Below are positions 1-8,619 of a stretch of DNA of 64,000 nt, one piece after another; position 1 is the stretch's first letter, and the number at the start of each line of letters is the position of its first letter. Origin of the DNA: Dokdonella sp041395345 (GTDB taxonomy: Bacteria; Pseudomonadota; Gammaproteobacteria; Xanthomonadales; Rhodanobacteraceae); NCBI RefSeq assembly GCF_041395345.1, contig NZ_JAWLAR010000016.1:1-64000 (forward strand), read 5' to 3'. A program made the position numbers and the translations under genes. The notes under the pieces were generated by a model, which was not told the DNA's origin, made no database searches, and was given only the letters and a program-made list of their open reading frames with translations.

Positions 1-35
1 CCTGCGCTCGCGACACTCGCACATCCCTGTGCTTC

Positions 36-120
36 GCAACGCAGGAGCAGTTGCCGAGACGGCCGGTCCGTCTGCGCCAGCGCGCCGCAATCTGCACGCA
101 GACAGACGTCGTGACGGTTG
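36..120 (+). repeat. Dispersed intergenic repeat, copy A
   Basis: This 85-base block returns in inverted orientation at 4326-4410 with about three differences. After it, copy A carries about 48 extra bases and then the tail GCCACTTGTTCAGCGTTGCC (about 172-191) followed by CTAG, which also ends the related block at 4597-4640. A shorter relative lies at 48946-48993. No reading frame is conserved between copies, so it looks like a non-coding mobile or REP-type repeat. Bases 1-324 hold no gene that I can support; the rest of the stretch presumably includes the promoter of the DUF2855 gene. Confidence 0.8.
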
Positions 121-348
121 GCTGGAACCTGCTCCTGCGTTTCCTGCACTTCGGCCATCCATGGCCGTCGCGCCACTTGTTCAGCGTTGCCCTAGGGGGT
201 GTCGATTCTTGCGGACTGTCTGGTGGCGCCCGGGACGTTCCACCCTCCCGCAGGCACCCCGAGTTTCGAAATGGACGATTCGACCGCCGGCTCCCGAAAA
301 TGACCACGAAGGCAGTAAGCTTCGGTGATCGAAACTCCGGAATCCAGA

Positions 349-1473
349 ATGGCTCAATTCAATACGCTTGCTCGCCTGCAGTCCAGCAAGGCCGCTCTCG
401 AAAAGTCGCGCCTGCAGGTTGAACCCCTGCCACCGTTGCAGGAGGGCGAGATCACTCTGCAGATTGAGCGATTTTCAATCACGACCAACAATGTGACGTA
501 TCTGACTTTTGGAGAGGCGCCACTGCACTACTGGTCGTTTTTTCCGACAGGCGACTCGGACCATGCGCACATGCCGGTGTGGGGTTTTGCCGACGTGGTC
601 GAGTCCACGGTATCGGGGATCGAATGCGGCGAGCGCTTCTACGGGTTTTTCCCGATCGCCACTCTTCTGCGCATGCGCCCCGAGCGGATCAATGCGCGAG
701 GTTTCTTCGATGCGATGCCGCATCGACTGCCACTGACCTCTGCCTACAACTTCTACACACGATGCAGTGCCGATCCTGCGTACTCGCAGGATCTGGAGAA
801 CTATCTGGCCCTGTTGCGCCCACTGTTTGTGACGTCGTGGATGCTGGCCGACTATCTGCAGGACAACCAGTTTTTCGGGGCCAGGCGGCTGGTGGTATCC
901 AGTGCCTCCAGCAAGACGGCCTATGGTGCCGCGGCATGGTTGAGCGAGCACGCCGACGTGGAACTGGTGGCACTGACATCGGCGGCCAATCTGGAATTTG
1001 TCGACGCATTGGGCTGCTACGCGCAAACGTTTTCGTACGATCAGCTTGAAGAAATCGACAGCGACGGGGATACGCTTTACCTGGATTTTTCCGGAGATCC
1101 TGAACTGCGCTCCCGCATTCATCGTCATTTTGGCAATGCATTGGTCCACGACTGCCTTGTCGGGTTCACGCAAACCAGCGAGATGGTCTCTGCAGGGCAG
1201 CGTGAACTGTCCGGCCCGCCGCCAAAGTTCTTCTTTGCTCCAGAGCAAATCCGCAAACGCACGGCAGACTGGGGCCCGGCAGGCTTCAATGAGCGCTTTG
1301 CTGCAGCCGAGGGTGGTTTCATTGCGAAACTCAGCGACCCGGGCAACGACTGGATGAGAATTGTCGAGCACAACGGAATCGAGTCTGCGCAGGCATTGAT
1401 AGCCGATCTTGTGGCGGGCCGAATGGATCCGCGCGCAGGTCATATCGTGCGTCTGGATGCAAACGGCAACTGA
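349..1473 (+). CDS. DUF2855 family protein
   Basis: A 374-residue cytoplasmic protein matching the DUF2855 family, whose members look like divergent medium-chain dehydrogenase/reductase folds; the reaction is not known. Family landmarks are TTNNVTY near the N-terminus, the stretch around PVWGFADVVES, and VVSSASSKTAYG in the Rossmann-like half (about residues 182-193). I chose ATG 349 because the aligned family core begins close to it; an in-frame GTG at 325 would add eight residues, and neither start has a strong ribosome-binding site. It stands alone, with a repeat upstream and a convergent gene downstream. Confidence 0.75.
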   Translation: MAQFNTLARLQSSKAALEKSRLQVEPLPPLQEGEITLQIERFSITTNNVTYLTFGEAPLHYWSFFPTGDSDHAHMPVWGFADVVESTVSGIECGERFYGFFPIATLLRMRPERINARGFFDAMPHRLPLTSAYNFYTRCSADPAYSQDLENYLALLRPLFVTSWMLADYLQDNQFFGARRLVVSSASSKTAYGAAAWLSEHADVELVALTSAANLEFVDALGCYAQTFSYDQLEEIDSDGDTLYLDFSGDPELRSRIHRHFGNALVHDCLVGFTQTSEMVSAGQRELSGPPPKFFFAPEQIRKRTADWGPAGFNERFAAAEGGFIAKLSDPGNDWMRIVEHNGIESAQALIADLVAGRMDPRAGHIVRLDANGN

Positions 1474-1550
1474 CGCCCCGGGAGTGCCTGACAGCGGAGC
1501 CGGCAGCCATTGGCTTCAGATGCAAGAGCCATCGCAAGTCGGGAACCGAA

Positions 1551-2987
1551 TCAGGGGTTTCGCTTGCCAGGTGGCTCGCTGACAGCGGAAACAGGATTCT
1601 TCTCTGCCGGGTTCGGTGCCTCCGGAACCATGGGAAGGTCGAGTTGATAGGGCGGCGCGAACCAGAACGGGATTTGATGGATCATTTCGGCGGTGTCGCC
1701 CGCCGCGATACCGTTTGTCCGCCTGGTGGCTGTCAATCGATGCGCACCGGGTTTGAGTCCATTCAGAGAAACGTATCCCTGAATTCCGCGCAAGCCAAGA
1801 TCGCGTCGCTCGGCCGCAACAAAAGTCGAGGTATCTACCGGTACGTCATCGAGGCGAACAATCCACATTTCGGAGAGACAGCGCTGGCGATCCTCTGTCG
1901 TGTTTGCTCTTGCGCAGGTGCTGCGAATGATGTGGTTATCCCTGTCCGGCACATAGGGCAGGAAGACGCGCAGGTAGGAATCCGAAACCAGGTCGGACGG
2001 AATCATCGGTACGAAGAGAAGTCGATCTGCATCGGTGCGCAGGCTTTCATAGCTGGCCGATCGCAGCCCCGATTCGATGTTCGAATCGCTCATGTATTCG
2101 TAGTTCCCCAGTGGGGCAAACTCGCGCGCCAGACGTGGCTGGACAAGGCCGATCGCTATTGTTGAAAAGAGAATGACCATGAAGGCGAGCGAAAATGTTC
2201 GTCTTGGCAGATTCGATTCAAGTGACAGCTGGACAGGCAATACCAGACGTTGTGGCATCAGCGCGGATTGCACGGCAATCAGGAGACGCAGAAGCCGCCG
2301 CAGCCAGGTCGGTGGCATCGCGTCGGGCGGTCTCAAGTATGCTGAGCCTCGATCGAGTGCAACGATCAATAACGGTATGGTGATCAAGGAAAGCGCAAGC
2401 GTAGTGACGATCTGATCGGTAGTTCCTTCGTGTACCGAAAGCAGGTAACCGGCCAGCATGCCGAGCAGGATGACTCCTACAAGGAGCAGCCCCACCCACA
2501 GAACAGACAGGGCGATGAGACTGATCGTCGCAAAGATGATTGAGGCCGCCCTGTCTGCAGCATGGATTGAAGTCTCCAGATCGACAATGCGTTGCTGATA
2601 GTATTCACGGGTGATCGGACCGATATTGCGCAGGCTCTGCCAGCGGATGCCGCTGGGGAAGACCGCCTTGAGCCCGATCAGCCCGACCCAATAGGCACGC
2701 ACCGCCAGGTGCAGCAGGAAGGCACCTGCCAAGGAATAGCTGAGGCCAATGGCCAGGGGAAAAGCCATCGTCACGACTGCGAGCCGGTCACCATCGAGGT
2801 GCAAGGCCAGTCCGACCCATCGATCGAGCAGCCAATTCGGCAGCGCGATCAGCGCCAGAAGGCTGATACCGGAGATGAGCAGCTCCAGCTCATCGGTGCG
2901 TTCGCGCAACTGCTCGAAGGCAACGCGGCGTGAAGGCGCCGGCTCCGGCCTTGAATCGGGCATGTCGTCGTGGTCTGCATCGCTCAT
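1551..2987 (-). CDS. Polytopic membrane protein of unknown function
   Basis: I do not recognise this 478-residue protein. After a charged acidic N-terminus it shows roughly five or six hydrophobic segments: about residues 38-57, 66-105 (probably two), 140-185, 195-215 and 270-290. A soluble C-terminal half of about 190 residues follows and would lie on one face of the membrane. The longer open frame starts at 3272, but ATG 2987 is preferred because upstream residues are low-complexity and overlap the next gene. The upstream neighbour on the same strand is a DUF2189 membrane protein, which may be co-transcribed. Confidence 0.7.
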   Translation of the reverse strand: MSDADHDDMPDSRPEPAPSRRVAFEQLRERTDELELLISGISLLALIALPNWLLDRWVGLALHLDGDRLAVVTMAFPLAIGLSYSLAGAFLLHLAVRAYWVGLIGLKAVFPSGIRWQSLRNIGPITREYYQQRIVDLETSIHAADRAASIIFATISLIALSVLWVGLLLVGVILLGMLAGYLLSVHEGTTDQIVTTLALSLITIPLLIVALDRGSAYLRPPDAMPPTWLRRLLRLLIAVQSALMPQRLVLPVQLSLESNLPRRTFSLAFMVILFSTIAIGLVQPRLAREFAPLGNYEYMSDSNIESGLRSASYESLRTDADRLLFVPMIPSDLVSDSYLRVFLPYVPDRDNHIIRSTCARANTTEDRQRCLSEMWIVRLDDVPVDTSTFVAAERRDLGLRGIQGYVSLNGLKPGAHRLTATRRTNGIAAGDTAEMIHQIPFWFAPPYQLDLPMVPEAPNPAEKNPVSAVSEPPGKRNP

Positions 2988-3225
2988 CGCAGCTGTCCGA
3001 ATGAAGTTCAAGCGGGCAGTGTAGCCAATGATCGACCGCTCGATCATCGTCTGGAGTGCCTGGCGAGTCGGTTTCCGACCAATCTCTGCTCGCGGTTGTC
3101 TTGATCTTCGTCCCGGTCTGGCGCAGTCCGCGCCAACAGTTTTGAAGATGCCAGCAGCGCCGCCCGCACGCAGCGTGTCGGGTATTGAGCAAAAGCAGCA
3201 GGTCGCCAGCATGAGCCCCGGTTGT

Positions 3226-4017
3226 CTACGCCGCGGGCCACTCCGATGCATCGATGGTTTCGCGGTAGGCATGGAACGTTGCGTAGCCCAGCCAGGGCAT
3301 GATCAGGCCGAGACCCAGCAACCCGGTTGCGAATCCCAGCGCCGTCAACACGCACAGCATGAATGCCCATTCGAGCATGACCAGCTTGTTGCGAAGTACT
3401 GCATTGATGCTCGAGATGCATGCAGTGACCATGTCGACGTTGCGATCAGCGATCATGGGCAGGGAAAATGCCGCAATGGAAAATGTGAGCGCGGCGAAGA
3501 TGGATCCGACTGCCGAGCCAACCAGCAGAAACTCGATGAACTGACCGGGATCGCCTTGCTGGTCTGGAAAGAATGCGGTCAGCATCATTCCGGACCGAGA
3601 CCAGATCAGCACAATGACAAACTGGACAAGGGCGAATATGCCTGCGTGTCCCAGAACCCGGCGCACGATGATCATCGAGTCGGCTATTCCTGGTGATCGG
3701 TCATTCAGCAGGCAACGGCTGACAGCATAGAGGCCGACCCCGATCAGCGGAGCCACGTAGACGAAACCGGAGAGCAGGGTGGCCAGCAACGCAAAGCGGC
3801 CGAGCGACCACGCCAGCCAGGAGATCGCAGCACTGATCAGAACGATGACGAGACCAAAGAGCGCGCTCAAGCCGGGAGCGCGGCGCAGATCGCGCCAGCC
3901 CAGTTGCAGCCAGCGCCAGGGTGCAGAGAGATCGAGCTCGCGACAGGGGACCACAAACGGGCGCTGCGCCGGGTCGTTATCGGATTCCTGCTTTGCTGAA
4001 GACTCGGCCACGAACAA
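3226..4017 (-). CDS. DUF2189 family integral membrane protein
   Basis: A 263-residue protein with about six transmembrane segments and a cytoplasmic N-terminus containing the WRWLQLGWRDLRRAPG pattern typical of DUF2189. Function of the family is unknown. Hydrophobic segments lie at about residues 50-70, 75-98, 122-142, 160-185, 205-225 and 230-245. It lies upstream of the unknown membrane protein on the same strand with about 240 bases between them, so they may be one transcription unit. Length fits the family. Confidence 0.75.
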   Translation of the reverse strand: MFVAESSAKQESDNDPAQRPFVVPCRELDLSAPWRWLQLGWRDLRRAPGLSALFGLVIVLISAAISWLAWSLGRFALLATLLSGFVYVAPLIGVGLYAVSRCLLNDRSPGIADSMIIVRRVLGHAGIFALVQFVIVLIWSRSGMMLTAFFPDQQGDPGQFIEFLLVGSAVGSIFAALTFSIAAFSLPMIADRNVDMVTACISSINAVLRNKLVMLEWAFMLCVLTALGFATGLLGLGLIMPWLGYATFHAYRETIDASEWPAA

Positions 4018-4636
4018 CTACCTCGCTTCCGGAACAAGCCAGTCATATCGGATCGGACAGTCGCGAAAGTACAGGCGGCGCGTCGGCAGGGCAAGCGGGG
4101 CTGCTCCACCGACCGTTCCCGTCCCGGGTGAGTTGGGAGCGCCCTACTACAGGCTCGGTGCGAACGGTGTCTTCCCGTCGGGGCCGGATCCGCCATGCGC
4201 ATGGTCTGTCAGCCTGCTCCGGATCTGATTCGGCGAGGAACAGGAGCTACTTCGCGGTATCTGCACGGGACTCACGCGACTGAGGTCGGATGCCGATACC
4301 TCAGGGCAACGCTAAACAAGTGGCGCAACCGTCACGACGTCTGTCTGCGTGCAGATCGCGGCGCGCTGACGCAGATGGACCGGCCGTCTCGGCAACTGCT
4401 CCTGCGTTGCTCTACCTCCTGCATCCATGCAGTCGCTTCAAGGCAGCGCAACAAGGAGCTGCGCGCTGACAGGCGTCGCCTGACCAATTGTTTCTTTACT
4501 GAAACAGGTGGCTTTCATAAGGCCCGCCAGCCGCACCGCGAGTCTTGCCAAGGCCACCCGCCTTCACTTCGCCTCGCAGCACGACTGGCAGACCTTCTGA
4601 ATGCCACGACGGTTGTGCCACTTGGTCAGCGTTGCC
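4018..4636. other. Gene-free stretch with repeat copies
   Basis: No frame in these 619 bases resembles a protein. The stretch contains repeat copy B at 4326-4410, a further block at 4410-4440 shared with 48946-48970, and the short tail copy at 4597-4640 that touches the stop codon of the TonB receptor gene. The remainder shows no structure I can name. Confidence 0.6.
4326..4410 (-). repeat. Dispersed intergenic repeat, copy B (inverted)
   Basis: This is the inverted counterpart of 36-120, with about three differences in 85 bases. On the minus strand it is preceded by GACTGCATGGATGCAGGAGG (4411-4435 region), also present at 48948-48967, and followed by GCCACTTGTTTAGCGTTGCC (4306-4325). Confidence 0.8.
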
Positions 4637-4640
4637 CTAG
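4597..4640 (+). repeat. Partial repeat copy touching a stop codon
   Basis: About 40 bases related to the 3' end of copy A (GACGGTTG, then TGCCACTTGGTCAGCGTTGC, then CCTAG). Its last bases CTA (4637-4639) are the reverse complement of the TAG stop of the TonB receptor gene, so the repeat lies flush against or just inside that gene's end. Confidence 0.7.
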
Positions 4641-6607
4641 TTCATCGACCAGTGCAGGTTGATGCCCACCGAGCGTTCGGGTGCATACGTCGACAGCTCG
4701 TCCGCGGTCGCGAAGTACAGTTCGTCGAAGGCATTCCTGATGAACACCTGCATGTTGAAGTTCGGCGTGAAGTAGTAGCGGAAATCCGCGTCGACGATAT
4801 TGACCGAGTCGCGCTCCAGTTCCTCGAAACCCGGGCGGTCGAAAGCCCAGTTGTGCGTATAGCGCAGGCTGGCGTCCCAGTTCCCGGCCTTGTAGTGGGC
4901 CTCGATGTCCGCATTGACTGGCGGAATGCCATACAGCGGATCACCACTGCGCTCATCGGTGCCGCGCACGTAGGTGGCGGTCGTGCGCAGTGTCAGTGCG
5001 TCGGTGGGCATCCAGGACAGCGCAGCCTCGACGCCATGCAATTTGGCCTTGCCGACGTTGGTGTAGCCATTCAGATCCGGGGAGACTTCGATCAACTGGA
5101 TCAGGTCATCGACATTGCTGCGCCACAGATGCGCTTCGCCCGACCAGTTGCCGGCGTTCAGGGAGTAGCCAAGGTCGATAGCCAGAGAGTATTCGGTACC
5201 GAGATCGGGATTCCCGAGGATCTCGCCCTGGGCGGTAACGCCGGTATAGAAACGCTCTTCAAGCGTCGGGAAGCGATATCCCGAGGCCACGTTCAGAGTG
5301 AATCGACTCCATCGCCCCGGTGTCCAGATTGCGCCTGCGGTGAACGCCGTTCCCGAATCGCTGGAACGGGCGGATGCCTGCTCCTGCTCGATCGAGGTCG
5401 TGCGTGCGCCAAATTCAAAGCCGAAATCGGAAGCGACACGCCAGTCGGTCAGGGCGAACAGGGACAGTGCATTCTCTTCGCCGTTCTTGAGCGAGTAGGT
5501 GCGGTTGTGAACGTTGCCCCTGGCGTCGTAGGCATCCACGTCCCGCCGGCCCAGATACTCCAGGCCGATGTTGTTGGTGAAGTCTCCGGTCACGAATGTC
5601 TGCTGGACGTTTCCGGCAAAATCCGTACTGCTGACTGCTGCAAATGTGTCAGGCGTGTTCGGTCGCTGGTTGTAGGTGCCGAGATACTGCTGGTGCGCAT
5701 GCACGCTCGCTTCGAATCCGGAATCGTTGCGCAGGCGAATGCGGCCAAGGGTGTGGCTGTCTTCCGGGTAGGTCGTGTCTCGGGTTGGATAGCGAATATT
5801 CGACTTGCCGATGTTTTCCGTGCGCGAGGGCAACAGCAAAGCGTCGAGGTCAAAGCCGCCGAGCTGGGTGCGGAACTGCAAGGTTGCGCTCTCGCGGGTG
5901 TAGCCGGTATTGAGCGGGGTGCCATTCGGCGCTTCGCTGTCTCCCGCCCGGTGACGTGCAGCGGCAATGGAGAAGCTCTCCGAACCGGTAGCGCCCGCGA
6001 TGATGGACTCATTGCCGGATGTGGCATAGCCCGCGTCTACTACGGTGGTATTGAACCAGCGCGGCTCTATTGAAATGGCACCGCCCAAGGCTCCGGCGCC
6101 GAAATGAACCACGGCGGGACCGCGCGTGGCGTTGATGTCGCCAAGCAGGATGGGTTCCGCGAACGCCACAGGAATTCCCGCACGGCGTTGCGCTGTAAGG
6201 GGCATGCCGCCGAACAGGATGAGAATTCCATTGGCACCGCTTCCGCGGATCGAGAAAGTCTCGAACAGGCCATTCTGGCCGGTGACGCCAATTCCAGGAA
6301 TGCGAGTGACCAGATCCTGGAAATCCGCCGGGGCAGCGACCGCGTTTTCGTAGGTGATGACGTCGGTGGCCAGTGCAGACGGCCAGTCGTTGGCGGTTCC
6401 ACGCGCAGTGACGCGAATCGCATCGGTCGTCCATGGCGTGTCCTGCATCAGAGGATCTCGGGAGGTCTGCAAATAGGCCTCCGCTTTCTCCTCTTCGCGA
6501 GCTTCCGCCTCATTGCCGGAGTTTTCCTGACCCAGCACGGGCATCGTGAACAGGATTGCGGTGCTGGTTGCGGCAGCCAGTGTGCTGCGCCGAAGAGCTG
6601 AAGACAT
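4637..6607 (-). CDS. TonB-dependent outer-membrane receptor
   Basis: A 656-residue outer-membrane gated channel for an unidentified ligand such as a siderophore, haem, vitamin or sugar. It has a leader peptide of about 26 residues, a TonB box-like IRVTARG at 64-70, a plug domain (FSIRGSGANG and the GAGALGGAISI region) and a 22-strand-type barrel with many GNPDLGTEYS-like and NAFDELYF-like TonB-receptor signatures near the end. It ends in an aromatic-rich strand, though with Asn rather than Phe as last residue. ATG 6607 is chosen over 6649 because the leader begins there. A repeat abuts the stop. The substrate cannot be read from sequence. Confidence 0.9.
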   Translation of the reverse strand: MSSALRRSTLAAATSTAILFTMPVLGQENSGNEAEAREEEKAEAYLQTSRDPLMQDTPWTTDAIRVTARGTANDWPSALATDVITYENAVAAPADFQDLVTRIPGIGVTGQNGLFETFSIRGSGANGILILFGGMPLTAQRRAGIPVAFAEPILLGDINATRGPAVVHFGAGALGGAISIEPRWFNTTVVDAGYATSGNESIIAGATGSESFSIAAARHRAGDSEAPNGTPLNTGYTRESATLQFRTQLGGFDLDALLLPSRTENIGKSNIRYPTRDTTYPEDSHTLGRIRLRNDSGFEASVHAHQQYLGTYNQRPNTPDTFAAVSSTDFAGNVQQTFVTGDFTNNIGLEYLGRRDVDAYDARGNVHNRTYSLKNGEENALSLFALTDWRVASDFGFEFGARTTSIEQEQASARSSDSGTAFTAGAIWTPGRWSRFTLNVASGYRFPTLEERFYTGVTAQGEILGNPDLGTEYSLAIDLGYSLNAGNWSGEAHLWRSNVDDLIQLIEVSPDLNGYTNVGKAKLHGVEAALSWMPTDALTLRTTATYVRGTDERSGDPLYGIPPVNADIEAHYKAGNWDASLRYTHNWAFDRPGFEELERDSVNIVDADFRYYFTPNFNMQVFIRNAFDELYFATADELSTYAPERSVGINLHWSMN

Positions 6608-6630
6608 GAGTGTTTTCCAGGATCGCCCGT

Positions 6631-6661
6631 ATCCCGATCGGGATGGCAAGACTCCCGAGTC
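6631..6661. promoter_or_regulatory. Two adjacent palindromes upstream of the TonB receptor
   Basis: ATCCCGATCGGGAT (6631-6644) is a perfect 14-base palindrome, and GACTCCCGAGTC (6650-6661) is a second dyad. They lie 24-54 bases upstream of the receptor ATG at 6607, where an operator or a 5' leader hairpin would sit. No Fur-box resemblance was seen. Confidence 0.3.
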
Positions 6662-6764
6662 TAGTTAAAAGTCCGTGCGGCAAGATCCGCCGGGAGACGG
6701 ATATCGTGATGGTCCTGCAGGCTCAATGGGATGAAAGGGGCGCCGAGGCAACGGCGAACCGGGG

Positions 6765-8462
6765 TCAGGTCGACTCCCGACCGGCTGCGTCCGCAGCCGC
6801 ATGCCGTTCGACCCTGTTGCGGCCAAGATTCTTGGCGCGATAGAGCGCGCGATCGGCTGCATTGAAAAGTTCATCCAGGCTGGCAAAGGGGTGGTCACGG
6901 GTGCTCGACGTGCCCACGCTGATCGTTACACGCTCCTCGGACAGGCAGGACTCCTCGATCATGACGCGCAGCGACTCGGCCACCCGCATCGCTTCATTGC
7001 CATCCGTGCCTGGCAGTATCAGTGCAAACTCTTCGCCGCCGAAGCGGCAGACATGATCGCCGCGGCGTACGCCATTGCCGAGTTGTTCGGCGACCTTGCG
7101 CAGCACCTGATCGCCCCGGGCATGCCCGTGACGATCGTTGAACTGCTTGAAGTTGTCGATATCGACAACCAGCAGCGAGAGGGCGCCGTTGGTACGGCGC
7201 GCACGTTCGAACTCCGAAGCAGCCACTTCATCGAAGTGGCGACGGTTGGGTACGCGCGTCAGCGTATCGGTGCGACTCTGGCGCTGAAGCTCGCGAACCC
7301 GGCTGGCGAGAGCGAGGGAGAGAAGCACCATTTCAACCAGAGAACCGGCCTGGAATCCATTTTGCGTAAGCAGATTATGCGGCAGGAGGCCAAATACCTT
7401 GAGCATGTAGGCAAGAACGCCGACCAGCAGCATGGCCCAGGCGATCATGAAGAAGCGGGCAGGTTTGTAGCCCTTGACCAGGCCCAGCGTGCCCAGGAGC
7501 AGGATCAATGCGGTGACCGCGATCGTCAGCACCGAGATCGGCAGAATGAGAACCGCATACGGCACAAGAAAGGAGGCGAGGAGTCCGAGCACGGCCAGGC
7601 CTTGCGTAGCGATCGCAAGTCTGTCGAGCCTTGGGGCCATGCTTGCGCTGTCGAGGAACGTGCGAGTGAACTGCATGCCGAACACCAGCGTGAGCGACAA
7701 CATCACCAGCAATGCCTGATTGGCCCAATTCGGGCTGTCTGGCCAGAGAAACTGGAAAGCCAGGCCGTTGTGAATGGCGAAGTAGAGCCCGTAGCTTGCC
7801 GCGTAGAGCAGGTAGTAGACGAATGCGCGATCGCGAACGACCAGGAAAATGAAGAAGTTGTACAGCACAAGCACGATGAAGCCGCCGTAGTAGGCGCCAA
7901 AGGCAAGCTGCTCTGTACTGAGTTTGGAAATCAGGCTGCTGGTGTCGTTCAGGCTGAGGCTCAGGTCGACCGGGCCGCCGGATTGCGCACGCAGATAAAA
8001 GGTGCGCTCGCTGCCAGCGGGCACCTCAAGGTCGAAGAGGAAGTCGCGATGATCGATTTCACGACTCGAGAATGGTGTGCGGTCGCCTGTCGCTATATGG
8101 CGCCAGCCGCCTTTGCCGTCCGGAGCCCAGAGATCGAGGTAATCGAGCAGCGGATAGTCTTCACGCAGCAGGACGTGGCGATCACCCGATGCAGGATTGG
8201 CCAGTGAGAAGCGTATCCACCAGGTGGAATGGGTAAAGCCGAAATTCGTGCCCACGGCAGGGGCCGGGCCAAAGGCGTCGGAGTTGCGGACCTGGTCAAG
8301 ATCCAGCACGCCGCCGGGATCCTCAAGCACCTGCAGGTCGGGAATCGCGGTCATGTGCGACAAGTCGCGATCGACCCTCGTCGGCGGTTCGCCCGCAAAC
8401 GCGGACGCTGCAATCGACAACATCAGCAGCACGAGCTGTATTCGCGTCCAGTGCCGGCACAT
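6765..8462 (-). CDS. 7TMR-DISM membrane diguanylate cyclase
   Basis: A 565-residue sensor that should make cyclic di-GMP from two GTP. Order of parts: leader peptide (1-23), periplasmic 7TMR-DISMED2 ligand-binding beta-sandwich (about 35-170), seven transmembrane 7TMR-DISM block (about 185-385), short linker, then GGDEF domain (about 400-555). The active-site signature is GGEEF at 475-479, and the product-inhibition I-site RRGD is at 466-469, five residues upstream as in active, feedback-inhibited cyclases. ATG 8462 has AGGGGAG upstream and begins the leader; the longer frame to 8828 runs through the next gene's glycine-rich end and is spurious. Confidence 0.92.
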   Translation of the reverse strand: MCRHWTRIQLVLLMLSIAASAFAGEPPTRVDRDLSHMTAIPDLQVLEDPGGVLDLDQVRNSDAFGPAPAVGTNFGFTHSTWWIRFSLANPASGDRHVLLREDYPLLDYLDLWAPDGKGGWRHIATGDRTPFSSREIDHRDFLFDLEVPAGSERTFYLRAQSGGPVDLSLSLNDTSSLISKLSTEQLAFGAYYGGFIVLVLYNFFIFLVVRDRAFVYYLLYAASYGLYFAIHNGLAFQFLWPDSPNWANQALLVMLSLTLVFGMQFTRTFLDSASMAPRLDRLAIATQGLAVLGLLASFLVPYAVLILPISVLTIAVTALILLLGTLGLVKGYKPARFFMIAWAMLLVGVLAYMLKVFGLLPHNLLTQNGFQAGSLVEMVLLSLALASRVRELQRQSRTDTLTRVPNRRHFDEVAASEFERARRTNGALSLLVVDIDNFKQFNDRHGHARGDQVLRKVAEQLGNGVRRGDHVCRFGGEEFALILPGTDGNEAMRVAESLRVMIEESCLSEERVTISVGTSSTRDHPFASLDELFNAADRALYRAKNLGRNRVERHAAADAAGREST

Positions 8463-8578
8463 TTCGCTGCTTCTGCTCCCCTGTGGCGGTCGCGTTGCCC
8501 TAGGGTAGCAGTCCGGGACGCCGGGATAGTCGGCTCGCTGCGATCCATGCCGGTTGAAGAAAACCGCCCCGCAACTGG

Positions 8579-8610
8579 CCAGGCTGCCGCTGTGCAATGC
8601 GGCAGCCTGG
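8579..8610 (-). terminator. Hairpin just downstream of the 860-residue gene
   Basis: CCAGGCTGCCGC and GCGGCAGCCTGG form a perfect 12-base stem with an 8-base loop, about 10 bases past the stop of the gene ending at 8620. There is no immediate T-tract on the minus strand, so termination is likely but not certain. Confidence 0.55.
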
Positions 8611-8619
8611 CGTTTCAGA

